17,483 bases of DNA from NCBI GenBank assembly GCA_947175285.1, contig CAMWMM010000035.1, positions 1-17,483 on the forward strand, written 5' to 3'. This DNA is from an uncultured Lachnospiraceae bacterium (lineage in GTDB: Bacteria; Bacillota_A; Clostridia; Lachnospirales; Lachnospiraceae). Under the pieces are notes generated by a model, which saw only the letters and a program-made list of their open reading frames with translations, made no database searches and was not told where the DNA came from. The position numbers and the translations under genes are program-made. Of the stretch, positions 1 to 7,822 are shown one piece after another; the stretch's first letter is position 1, and each line of letters begins with the position of its first letter.

Positions 1-6
1 ACTTAC

Positions 7-35
7 ATTATATCCCGATAGAAATTTCATAGCAA
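7..35 (-). promoter_or_regulatory. putative promoter reading out of the window to the left
   Basis: Read on the minus strand, TTGCTA (30-35) and a perfect TATAAT (7-12) are separated by exactly 17 bases. It lies downstream of the ProC-like gene and would drive a gene beyond the left edge. The -35 box matches the consensus at only 4 of 6 positions and the gene it would serve is not visible. The rest of 1-86 holds only short weak dyads, none followed by a T run, so no terminator is called. Confidence 0.45.
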
Positions 36-86
36 ACAATATTTCTATTTTTTATATTGTTCAGCAGTTCGGGCAACTGAAATTTA

Positions 87-893
87 TCAAAATAATTCTT
101 CTGCTTTTTGGGCTGTCAAACGTCTTTTTTCCAGCGTCTTCACAAAAATTGTATCGGCTGTTTCCGGGAACTCATTGTTTATTACTTTTACCCCTTCCTC
201 GGTGATACCTCCTTTAGTCGCAACACGAGAGACAACTTCATCAAATGTCATATCATTTTCAAGCATCAGATTTCCTGTTGCACAAAGCGTATTTAAAACC
301 ATTTGTACAACCTGCTTCTCCGAAATTGATGTGTGCTTTTTAGCTTCTTTACACAAAACATTAAATATTGAAGCAATAAATCCGGGCATACAACTCACTA
401 ATTCAGATCCCATTCCCATCTCATTTTCAGGTAATTCAATAACATTTCCCATACATTTGAGAATACTGATTAGTTCTTTTTTCTCAGGATCTGTAACCTT
501 ATGATTAAAACACACTAATGTTTGAGACTGATTTATCTCCGCTGTAATGCTTGGTATTGCCTTTGCAATTTTGCAATCGACTACTTTCTCAATATGTTCA
601 AATGTTATGCTCCCATTTAAAGAAACAATAAGCGCATCAGCTTTAATATTTGGCTTTATTTCTTCGAGAACTGACTTGATATCAGAAGGTCTTACACAAA
701 TAAATATAATATCTGCTTTTTTCGCAATCTCTCCATTGGAGCTACAAACATTATACAACGTTGTCAGATGATTAATCTTTTCAATATTTCTATTGGATAT
801 GAAAAGTTCTTTATAACTGATTGTGCCTGACTCGGCAAACTTTTCAAGTATCATTTTTCCCATACTTCCATACCCTATAATTCCAACATTCAT
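87..893 (-). CDS. ProC-like pyrroline-5-carboxylate reductase family protein
   Basis: The 268 residues match the usual length of the P5C reductase family (about 260-280), whose classical reaction reduces pyrroline-5-carboxylate to proline with NAD(P)H in the cytoplasm. The N-terminus holds the Rossmann dinucleotide motif GIIGYGSMG (residues 4-12), followed by an IIFICVRP stretch typical of the second half of the cofactor domain. The C-terminal dimerisation domain carries the family signature as VATKGGITEEG (about residues 226-236). The start has a good ribosome binding site, GGAGG eight bases upstream. The family also contains ComER-like paralogues whose role in competence or sporulation is not enzymatically defined, and no other proline genes are nearby, so a symbol is withheld. 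It is the last gene of the minus-strand accessory run visible here. Confidence 0.85.
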   Translation of the reverse strand: MNVGIIGYGSMGKMILEKFAESGTISYKELFISNRNIEKINHLTTLYNVCSSNGEIAKKADIIFICVRPSDIKSVLEEIKPNIKADALIVSLNGSITFEHIEKVVDCKIAKAIPSITAEINQSQTLVCFNHKVTDPEKKELISILKCMGNVIELPENEMGMGSELVSCMPGFIASIFNVLCKEAKKHTSISEKQVVQMVLNTLCATGNLMLENDMTFDEVVSRVATKGGITEEGVKVINNEFPETADTIFVKTLEKRRLTAQKAEELF

Positions 894-998
894 TAGCTAT
901 TCCTCCATATGCAAATGTTTCTTTACTACAAAAAGAAAATGATTCGTCTTTCCCAAATGTTCAGGCTTTTCACATTAATGTCCATTTCCCATACCTCT

Positions 999-2399
999 CT
1001 ATTTCTTACGATTACGTATACACAGCACTGCATATTCCGCAAAACATATCTCAAGTCCGGCTATCGCGATTAACAGACACGGTGAACACCAGACTGCCAT
1101 GTTAAAATAATTGTAATGCAGGATATAAGGAATTAACAACACTATAACAGCCATTAATAAACAAAAAGATACCTTAATACCGGCATACTTCTTTTTTTCT
1201 CTTTTCTCAAACAATAAAACCATAATATAGATTTCAGTAAGACAACCTACAACACATAATAAATCTACTAAAGAATTACCATCCATCCAAAATCCTATTT
1301 CAACCGTTTCTCCCTGCATCATGCGATAAATACCGTCCGCTGCTTTTGTAGGAGCAGAGCCACAGATATTCGCTATCGCAAAAACCGCTTTTTTATCTGT
1401 TCTTCCAATAATAACCTGTGAAGAAAAATTGGGATTATTACCACCATGGCGAAAATAAGTATCATATAAATTCCAGCCAGCAAAATAATGCTGTCCTTGC
1501 TCTATAGGGTATAAATGAGACTCGGCAATGGCACAATTAACTTTTTCTGTCCTATCTGTATCAAGCATTCCCATCTGTGCTTTCATCCAAATGGATAAAT
1601 CTTCCGTATTAGAAACTAAATATCCGGCAGCAGTATTCCCGTAGAAAGCAGGGGCATCATATTTTCTTACCCCTAAAAAAGCATATTTGTACCCTTGTGC
1701 CGATTGTTCAACTTTTGCATTATCCACTCTGAAATAACTGTTTGACATTCCTAACGGCTCCAGTACATTTTTTCCTATATACTCCTCATAAGACATTCCC
1801 GATACCTTTTCAATGATTAATGCCAAAACGTCATAGTTAATAGTAGCATAATTATGTACTGTTCCCGGCATACTATCCAGTTTGACAGATTGAATTCCCT
1901 TAACGGTTTTCTCTAACAATCCCTCATCATTTACAGTCCCTGTCGGCAAGCCGGCAATTGTCCATACCGGAATACCGCTTGTATGACACAACAAATGTTC
2001 TATTGTAATAGTTACCTCATTCCCATCATATGTCGGCTGAAACCAAGAAATATAATCCTTAACGGAGTCTTCCCTACTCAGCTTACCATCCTGCTCCAAA
2101 AGTAAAACTCCCAGCGCGGTAAATGCTTTTGTAGTAGAACCCAATTCACACATGATTTCACTCGTCATTTCCGCTTTTTTATTTTTATCTGCAAATCCGA
2201 CATTAATATAATATTCCTGCTCATTATCCAATACGGCTACCGACATTCCCGGTACACTTCCGATTTCGCATACACTTCTGACATAATCCTCTGCGTTCTC
2301 AATATTATATTCTTCTCCATCATAATGCGAAATTAAGTAACTAATAATGACTATACATATCATACCAATAATGGTAATCCGGGCAATTTTATATTTCAT
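999..2399 (-). CDS. membrane-anchored serine hydrolase of the beta-lactamase / class C PBP fold
   Basis: A protein of 466 residues with an N-terminal membrane segment (about 6-24), an extracytoplasmic beta-lactamase-family domain (about 30-365) and three predicted C-terminal membrane segments (about 376-396, 409-427, 433-458). The catalytic SxxK motif is S88-T-T-K91 and the third motif is H318-G-G. The second motif, usually Y-S-N, reads Y184-A-T here, so the Asn is replaced by Thr while the Tyr is kept. The family includes D-Ala-D-Ala carboxypeptidases, D-aminopeptidases and esterases acting at the cell surface; the substrate cannot be read from sequence. The ATG has GAGAGG about seven bases upstream and lies inside the 3' end of the SUKH gene (11-base overlap), which points to translational coupling. 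Confidence 0.85.
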   Translation of the reverse strand: MKYKIARITIIGMICIVIISYLISHYDGEEYNIENAEDYVRSVCEIGSVPGMSVAVLDNEQEYYINVGFADKNKKAEMTSEIMCELGSTTKAFTALGVLLLEQDGKLSREDSVKDYISWFQPTYDGNEVTITIEHLLCHTSGIPVWTIAGLPTGTVNDEGLLEKTVKGIQSVKLDSMPGTVHNYATINYDVLALIIEKVSGMSYEEYIGKNVLEPLGMSNSYFRVDNAKVEQSAQGYKYAFLGVRKYDAPAFYGNTAAGYLVSNTEDLSIWMKAQMGMLDTDRTEKVNCAIAESHLYPIEQGQHYFAGWNLYDTYFRHGGNNPNFSSQVIIGRTDKKAVFAIANICGSAPTKAADGIYRMMQGETVEIGFWMDGNSLVDLLCVVGCLTEIYIMVLLFEKREKKKYAGIKVSFCLLMAVIVLLIPYILHYNYFNMAVWCSPCLLIAIAGLEICFAEYAVLCIRNRKK

Positions 2400-3762
2400 A
2401 GTGCGCCTCTCTAGTAAGAAACTTAGCCGGTAAATTCTGCAGCGTTTCTACATACTCTAAAGGGCAGAAACGAAGGTCCGCTTCTTTCAGATTTGTCAAT
2501 TCCGACAACAATCGGCAGTCAGAGAAATTGGTATTATATAAGTCAAGTCTTTTTAGGTTTTTGCATGTTTTCAAAAACGAAAAATCATCTATATAGATGT
2601 CGTGGATAACCAAAGTCTGCAGCTTTGTCATCTTTCCGATAACAGACCAGTTGTGGATATCGAAGTAATAAGGAGCCGGAAGACGGCCATACTCTTGTGC
2701 TGGCGGAATCAAGATAAATTTCTCATCCGTAACCTGCATTCTATCACGCCGGGGTTTTATCATCAAAGTCTTGATTCGTGCAATGTCCTTGTTCCAATCA
2801 TAAGCTGTAGCAGGCCAGTGATTAAAACTCTCCTGAATGAGTTGGGCAATCAATGGATGAAGTGGAATTCCATCATGGGAAATAGGGTGTTTCTCTACCA
2901 AGTCCTGCATCCCAGATGACAGTACCAGATGACGTGGACCGTATTTGGGACGATATTCAGTGGGCAGAGGCTTCTCAGATACCAAAACCAACTGCTGATT
3001 CGTACAGAAAGACGCTTGAAGCTTAGGCAATGTGCGATTTGCAATACGAAGTTCCACATAGCTGCCTGATTCATTATAAAAATACAGTCTTTCTCCGTCA
3101 AAGCAGGTTCCGTTCCCAGATGAAGCTTGCAGCTTCTCCATGTCAATCCCTCTGTCTGAGAGAACATGCTCAATCTCTGCCTGACCAGTGATGCGCTCCC
3201 CATCGTTCCAGCCATAAGCGGCGTCATAAAGCATCCCTACCAGAAACATCTCTGTATTGTCGGCACACTTTTTGTATGTGACATAGTCATCGTTTGTGCT
3301 GATATAGATTGGCGGATTTAGAACACCGTTTAAAAGGTCTTTTCTCCGATATCCGGCAGACCAGACGCCTTGATTCTCATGCCATATAAGAATATAGTCT
3401 TCTGTAATTGTCTCCCAGCATTCCACTGGCAGCTTCCAAAGCTGAAAGTAAGGGTTCCCAGCATATTCCGCCTCCAATCCCTGCTCTGCTGCCTCTTGAA
3501 ATTCGGGTTCCCAATCATACTTTAGCGCCTCTTGAATTATTTCATAACTAGAGTTAATTTTCTGTGGTTCCATAAGCATGTTGTGATGTGTATTGACTGC
3601 ATCTTTTCCATAAGTCCATAAAAAATCCCGATAAGTTTTGGGCAGTAAAATCCCAAGCCGATTTTCCGCTGCCTCAATTTCTTCCAAAGGAAAGCCAAAG
3701 TGCTCCTTATCACAAAAAAAGTCCATCAATTCCGAAAGCGAAAGGTTATATTTCAAATCCAT
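2389..3762 (-). CDS. SUKH (SMI1/KNR4) domain protein with C-terminal leucine-rich repeats
   Basis: A cytoplasmic protein of 457 residues without signal peptide. The N-terminus carries a SUKH-type motif at about 27-52: an I-E-A-A-E-N-R-L-G run, then LP, then Y-R-D-F-L-x-x-Y-G. The last 75 or so residues form two to three leucine-rich repeats (LQTLVIHDIYIDDFSFL, then NLKRLDLYNTNFSD, then NLKEADLRFCPLEYVETL). The middle part (about 180-370) is unassigned. SUKH proteins are a large superfamily, many of them immunity proteins against polymorphic toxins; LRRs usually bind proteins. The frame can be opened by a GTG at 3786, but the AAGGAG Shine-Dalgarno lies inside that extension, so the ATG at 3762 is preferred. 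The gene lies 37 bases after the GNAT gene and overlaps the serine hydrolase. Immunity function is inference; no toxin is adjacent. Confidence 0.8.
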   Translation of the reverse strand: MDLKYNLSLSELMDFFCDKEHFGFPLEEIEAAENRLGILLPKTYRDFLWTYGKDAVNTHHNMLMEPQKINSSYEIIQEALKYDWEPEFQEAAEQGLEAEYAGNPYFQLWKLPVECWETITEDYILIWHENQGVWSAGYRRKDLLNGVLNPPIYISTNDDYVTYKKCADNTEMFLVGMLYDAAYGWNDGERITGQAEIEHVLSDRGIDMEKLQASSGNGTCFDGERLYFYNESGSYVELRIANRTLPKLQASFCTNQQLVLVSEKPLPTEYRPKYGPRHLVLSSGMQDLVEKHPISHDGIPLHPLIAQLIQESFNHWPATAYDWNKDIARIKTLMIKPRRDRMQVTDEKFILIPPAQEYGRLPAPYYFDIHNWSVIGKMTKLQTLVIHDIYIDDFSFLKTCKNLKRLDLYNTNFSDCRLLSELTNLKEADLRFCPLEYVETLQNLPAKFLTREAHYEI

Positions 3763-3799
3763 TTTGTCATCTTCTCCTTCAAACACTTACCACTTGATT

Positions 3800-4255
3800 C
3801 TAAAGCTGTGAATGCAAAACAAACTTCTGATTCGGATATCCAAATTCTTCAATCAATTCATCCTCTACAAAGCCAAACTTTTTATATAAGGCTCTTGGCG
3901 CAATCCCTTTCTCATCATCTTCGCGAAATGTTGAAACAGAAATATCCATATCAGGATTTAGTTCACTCAGCGCTTTCTCAAGAAGTTTTGACGCAATTCC
4001 ACACCTTCTGTATTGCGGCGAGACTGCTAAACAGCAAATCATATTATGTTTCCTTGAAAACAGTATCACTCCTGCGATTTCGTTTTTATCTTTCATACAT
4101 AATGCCTGCTTTTTGCCCATAAATCGCAGAACTGTTTCTTTATGTTCTTCTATTTTTTCCTGTGTTTCTAATCCGGGAAAATTCCAACTGACTTGATTCA
4201 CCAAGTCCATCCATGACTCTATATCAGATGGCGTTCCAAACAAAACTTTTTGCAT
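3800..4255 (-). CDS. GNAT-family N-acetyltransferase
   Basis: A GNAT fold protein of 151 residues, normal for the family, expected to transfer acetyl from acetyl-CoA to an amine in the cytoplasm. The core is seen as strand beta4 (MICCLAVSP, 72-80) followed by the pyrophosphate-binding loop Q-Y-R-R-C-G-I-A (81-88), which fits the R/Q-x-x-G-x-G/A rule, and by the late motif RALYKKFGF (121-129). The N-terminal WNFPGLE segment resembles GNATs related to aminoglycoside acetyltransferases, but the substrate cannot be assigned. A GTG at 4273 would lengthen the protein by six residues, yet the Shine-Dalgarno GGAG sits inside that extension, seven bases before the ATG at 4255, so the shorter start is used. 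Confidence 0.88.
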   Translation of the reverse strand: MQKVLFGTPSDIESWMDLVNQVSWNFPGLETQEKIEEHKETVLRFMGKKQALCMKDKNEIAGVILFSRKHNMICCLAVSPQYRRCGIASKLLEKALSELNPDMDISVSTFREDDEKGIAPRALYKKFGFVEDELIEEFGYPNQKFVLHSQL

Positions 4256-4303
4256 GATATGACTCCAATCCACTTAATTTATTTGATAAACTGAAAAATG
4301 TTA

Positions 4304-4594
4304 CTATTCATATCTCAGAAAAGCTTCCGTTTGGTCATGTAACTCAATAAAAGGCTCTTCTTTTAAACGTTCCCCAGTAACCGTATTGACAATATCGTGC
4401 TTATTTTTACTAAAAGCAGAATATCCATCAATCATTTCCATAATATCCGTAATCACTTCATATGTAACGTCATACAGCATACTTTCAGTTACTTTATCAT
4501 CACATTTATGCTGTATCATGCAAGTCTCAACACAGCTGCCCTGTATGTTAGCTAAATATTCAAAAAATCTTTTCTGAAATTCATTCACAAACAT
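4304..4594 (-). CDS. small protein of unknown function overlapping the NADAR gene
   Basis: A 96-residue protein that I do not recognise. It has no signal peptide or membrane segment, is rich in Glu, Asp, Phe and Tyr, and carries three Cys in its first third (QGSCVETCMIQHKC), spaced like a possible metal or disulphide site, although no established motif fits. Helices are likely at residues 2-18 and in the TYEVITDIMEMIDGY region. The ATG at 4594 is preceded by TTGGAGGGGGA, an excellent ribosome binding site, and lies ten bases inside the 3' end of the NADAR gene, so the two are very probably co-translated. The frame is open further upstream to 4657, but that part overlaps the NADAR reading frame and has no better start. 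Confidence 0.75.
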   Translation of the reverse strand: MFVNEFQKRFFEYLANIQGSCVETCMIQHKCDDKVTESMLYDVTYEVITDIMEMIDGYSAFSKNKHDIVNTVTGERLKEEPFIELHDQTEAFLRYE

Positions 4595-5406
4595 TCCCCC
4601 TCCAATACCGAACGCACATACATCAGGGAAAATCCCAACAGATTCTGTCCCCGCCATTTTTCCATATTAAATCGATTATCATCTTTCATAGATAACCCGA
4701 TTCCCCAAATTCTGTCTTGTACTGCGCATTCCGCCAGAATATCCTGCTGTGTGGCAAGAAGTTTCCTCTTTAACTCATCATTCTGGCGAAACTTCTCCAA
4801 TAAACCATGATAAACGATTATCTGCCGTAATCCATTCCAAACAATATCATCATAATTCTTCACGCTGCGTCCAAGCGCTTTGATTTTTCCAACATCAGAT
4901 GTCTCTAAAATTTGCTGCGCAATTTCATCATCATGGAACAGAAGCGCTTTTTGGTGCATCATATACTGCTCCATGGAAGAATACTTGATACCGCCTATTT
5001 CAAAATCAGAAAGATACCAGTTACTTAAATATCCGTTTATTTCATCAGGGTTATGAAAACATACTATCTTTTTCATATCGTTTTTCCTCCTACTTTCCAG
5101 CCATTTTTCGTAATAATCATATTGTTCTTTAATAGAAGCATATTCATCATATTCACATGGCGTAAAGATATCAACAAGTTCACTCATCAATGCCTGCTTT
5201 CCGAGAGTTAATTCATATGCTTTTCCGGCATCTCCCATATCTAATATCATTGGAGATGGATAAACATTTCTACTGCATCCTTTGCATAGCAGTTTAATAT
5301 TTTGTATCTCTATTCTTAAATCAACCAATGCGTAAAAATAATTTTCCGCCTCACCATCAATATTAAGGTCTCCTATTTGAAGTTCAATTTGACAGTTGTC
5401 TCCCAC
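4585..5406 (-). CDS. two-domain protein: small conserved-looking N-domain fused to a NADAR domain
   Basis: The 273-residue frame has two parts. Residues 1-106 form a compact domain with a distinctive core, LLCKGCSRNVYPSPM (39-53) then MGDAGKAYELTLG (57-69), ending in EKWLESRR; it resembles what I recall as stand-alone small proteins of Firmicutes, without known function. Residues 111-272 are a NADAR domain (YbiA-like, COG3236 type): SSMEQYMMHQKA (143-154) with the conserved E146, LGRSVK (178-183), DRIWGIG (231-237) and WRGQNLLGFSLMYVR (251-265). Known NADAR proteins cleave N-glycosidic bonds of ribosyl or ADP-ribosyl compounds: riboflavin intermediates in YbiA, and guanine ADP-ribosyl DNA adducts in DarT1-associated forms. 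The full-length start is a GTG (5406) with AGGAAAG upstream. A perfect AGGAGG lies nine bases before an in-frame ATG at 5076 (M111), exactly at the junction, so a separate NADAR product is plausible. No DarT-like gene is in the window. Confidence 0.82.
   Translation of the reverse strand: MGDNCQIELQIGDLNIDGEAENYFYALVDLRIEIQNIKLLCKGCSRNVYPSPMILDMGDAGKAYELTLGKQALMSELVDIFTPCEYDEYASIKEQYDYYEKWLESRRKNDMKKIVCFHNPDEINGYLSNWYLSDFEIGGIKYSSMEQYMMHQKALLFHDDEIAQQILETSDVGKIKALGRSVKNYDDIVWNGLRQIIVYHGLLEKFRQNDELKRKLLATQQDILAECAVQDRIWGIGLSMKDDNRFNMEKWRGQNLLGFSLMYVRSVLEGECL
5074..5091 (-). promoter_or_regulatory. strong internal ribosome binding site before an in-frame ATG at the NADAR domain boundary
   Basis: On the minus strand the sequence is AGGAGG (5086-5091), nine spacer bases, then ATG (5074-5076), followed by codons for Met-Lys-Lys-Ile-Val. 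It is in frame with the 273-residue protein and sits precisely between its two domains. It is a better Shine-Dalgarno site than that of the annotated GTG start. The likely products are a full-length fusion and a 163-residue NADAR-only protein. Confidence 0.65.
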
Positions 5407-5449
5407 CTTTCCTGATATCTATAGAAACATTTTGGGAAACAAGCACTTA

Positions 5450-5959
5450 CTATCCAATAAAATCGAACAGATTCAAAGCATCCTTCGGTGCCAAAAACCT
5501 GAAACTATCTCCACGGTCTATTGGTTCTATGATATCCCATTCCGTAACATTAATAATATCAAAGCATTCGTATGGGGCTTCTATAGCTTGTACTATTTCA
5601 TTACGTTCTTCTACATCATAATAATCCTCTATATCCTCCTCGTCGCTCATTACACGTATCCCTATCACTTCACCTTGAATCAAAAACCGATTTTCAGAAA
5701 ACCAAAAAAATGTTGCTTTATTAATATCATTATTGGGAACATTCCCTTCTAACCATACTAACTTAGATGTTGTTTCATCTTTCGTATGGATACGCCAATC
5801 AGGTCCTGTTGTGGCCTCATATTCGCAAATATATGTAGTATTATCAGTGTTTAGCTTTTCATAAGCTTCTTCAATACTAATACACCTTTTAACCGGAAGT
5901 CTCTCAAGGAAAATATAACATACTAAAAAACAGAATATTATTTTTACAATTTTTTTCAT
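5450..5959 (-). CDS. small exported or membrane-anchored protein of unknown function
   Basis: A 169-residue protein with a short basic start and a hydrophobic stretch (about 5-18, IVKIIFCFLVCYIF) that looks like an uncleaved signal anchor or a signal peptide; no convincing lipobox follows. The rest is acidic and rich in aromatic residues, including an acidic run (SDEEDIEDYYDVEERNE) near residue 105-121, and should face the outside. I recognise no family. The ATG has GGAG ten bases upstream. It begins 19 bases after the stop of the propeller-like gene, so the two were probably transcribed together and may have acted together at the surface. Confidence 0.75.
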   Translation of the reverse strand: MKKIVKIIFCFLVCYIFLERLPVKRCISIEEAYEKLNTDNTTYICEYEATTGPDWRIHTKDETTSKLVWLEGNVPNNDINKATFFWFSENRFLIQGEVIGIRVMSDEEDIEDYYDVEERNEIVQAIEAPYECFDIINVTEWDIIEPIDRGDSFRFLAPKDALNLFDFIG

Positions 5960-5978
5960 TAATCATTTTCTCCTCTTC

Positions 5979-7349
5979 TCATTTCGGATACCTCACAAGA
6001 ATGACACCATAATCGTACTCATCATATACCATTATATCCCAATCCACATCTCCCACACCCTCTAACTTCTGTCGTTCTCCGGAAGAGAGCCGGTAACAAT
6101 AACTATCACATAGCAGAGTGTCTGCATCTAAAAAGCCGACAATACAACACATCATTCCTCCATTGTATATCTCTTTCGGTACTTCAAATGTCACCACTTC
6201 TCCGGTTTTTGCATCCACCCGGTCCATCAGCCATGCCGCGTCTACTATGCCTTCCTCATCCTCCTCTATGTAAAAAACGGCTAAATAGATTCCATCTTCT
6301 GACTTCACCCACTTGAAATCATACACATTATCTGATTCCATTTGATACAGTGTTTCCCCTTCCCCAGAGCGCAGCACGACTCCTGTGATATCTCCCCAGT
6401 CTGCTTCTTCCGTTCCCGTCAAATACGCATAGCTTTGCTCATCAGGTCCATATTCTACCCTTACAGGACCGGCAAATATAAAACCCCTCTGTCCACACAA
6501 GCAGTCATTCTCATCAATTTCATGAGGAGCAAAATAAGCTGACTCTAACAACTTCCGGTTTCCGCTCTCCAAATCATATTCATAAAGTCCCTCATCCGTG
6601 CAGGCAATCATCCTTTTTGCATCCGCTGTCACATCGCATATCCTATAATGCAGGTTTACAGAAAAAGAATAGTAATCCCCCATAAGTTCACGAAGATTAC
6701 AGAGCGGAGAAGTTTCTTTAAAATCCTTGTCCAAAAAATACAGTTCTCCGTCTAGTTCATAGACATAACCTCCTTCTACAAGATACGGACGCATCATTCG
6801 CTGTTCCAAGTATTCCGGCTCATCTGATTTCTCATCCAAGATTTTGGAATCCTGCCTGAACACCTCCCGGAGTTTGAAATCGGGGCCTTCTGCTAAGAAA
6901 AAAATCTTTTGCTGCAACTTTTCCTCTGCAAAATAACAGTCGACAACAAAAAGAAGGGTGTCTTCATCGACCCGGATACAGTCATCATCCCAATGAAAAT
7001 GCATCTTTGCCCTTTCACCGTTCAATTCCACTACCGGCGCTACAACCTTTACTCTTTTAGAAAATTGTAACTTATTCTGCCTGCCCTCCGCCAGTAATTC
7101 CTCTATTTCTTCTGCCATCATCTCTTCCTGATTTTCATGCTCCGGCTGTGCCGCTTCCGTTTCCCTCGGTTCATCTGACTCTGTCATCTCTTGCCCGGTC
7201 TGCTCATTTGATTCATCAGGAACTGCACTTTCTTCCACAGCGGCATTTTCAATTACAGGTACATCCCTGTTATTAACAATAAATTTTGCACACAGTCCTA
7301 AAATAAAAACTCCTGCAATTCCTCAAATCATAAAAATTTTTTTCTTCAT
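5979..7349 (-). pseudogene. membrane-anchored beta-propeller-like protein, interrupted by an in-frame TGA at codon 9
   Basis: The open frame (stop at 5979, first possible start a GTG at 7238) gives 419 residues with no ribosome binding site and a start in a Glu/Pro-rich linker. Reading the same frame upstream gives a natural beginning: GGAG at 7359-7362, ATG at 7347-7349, codons for MKKKIFMI, then TGA at 7323-7325, then GIAGVFILGLCAKFIV and the linker. Together these make a typical signal anchor of 25 residues broken by one stop; TGG (Trp) to TGA is the simplest change. The body has repeated beta-rich units (YELDGELYFLDKDF, YEYDLESGNRKLL, VDAKTGEVV) as in beta-propeller or TolB-like surface proteins; function unknown. 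It is either a recent pseudogene, a sequencing error, or a gene rescued by readthrough. Internal initiation would give a protein without its anchor. Confidence 0.7.
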
Positions 7350-7409
7350 CACAAAATATCTCCATAATAAAAGCGACTATAACAGAATCCAACTCTTACA
7401 TCAAATAAT

Positions 7410-7805
7410 TTACTGTCTTTCAAATTGTATTGATTGCACACCATCATCTTCTATAAACTTTCCATTGTTTGTTCTAATCAAATGTGTTCCAATAGGAAGA
7501 TTTAGGTATGGAATAATATCCTGATCATAATTGCAGATGGTATTTAATGCAAATACATGAAAATTGTTAGCATCATTCGAATACTCATCACTCTCATCGC
7601 CTTTAAAAAAGTGCCATCCACTATCGGGTTGATTTTCCAATGGTTCATCCCGAAACATATATCTGACTTTCCAACCCTCTTTCGTTATCATATCTGAAAC
7701 AATACACCCTTCACCATTTGGCTCATTCCAGTCAATCAATGGTTTTACATCAACCTTTAAGAATTCATGTTTATTTTTCTTTTTTAAGTTATCAAATAAA
7801 CCCAT
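7410..7805 (-). CDS. DUF2185 domain protein (Imm33-like immunity family)
   Basis: A soluble protein of 131 residues. The conserved DUF2185 region runs from about 34 to 115: CIVSDMITKEGWKVRYM, then DEPLENQPDSGWHFFKGDE, DEYSNDANNFHVFALNTICNYD and a PIGTHLIR end. This family is listed among immunity proteins of polymorphic-toxin systems, often encoded alone in toxin-free loci; the function here is inference. A TTG-type start at 7829 opens the frame earlier, but GGAGG sits inside that part, eight bases before the ATG at 7805, so the shorter start is used. It lies 17 bases after the MazG-like gene and shares its promoter. Confidence 0.85.
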   Translation of the reverse strand: MGLFDNLKKKNKHEFLKVDVKPLIDWNEPNGEGCIVSDMITKEGWKVRYMFRDEPLENQPDSGWHFFKGDESDEYSNDANNFHVFALNTICNYDQDIIPYLNLPIGTHLIRTNNGKFIEDDGVQSIQFERQ

Positions 7806-7822
7806 GTCTTTCACCTCCGCAA

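Noticed and set aside
3700..4122. Plus-strand reading frame of 140 codons and other long frames opposite the annotated genes
   Set aside because: They overlap well-supported genes antisense or out of frame, lack ribosome binding sites and give low-complexity, non-family sequences.
7323..7325. The in-frame TGA read as selenocysteine or as tryptophan by a changed code
   Set aside because: Other genes in the window end with TGA, including this gene itself at 5979-5981, and the codon lies in a hydrophobic anchor without redox context or an obvious selenocysteine insertion hairpin after it.
7366..7395. Promoter TTGGAT-17-TATTAT before the interrupted propeller gene
   Set aside because: The -10 box almost touches the GGAG ribosome binding site, so transcripts would begin in or after it; the match is probably chance.
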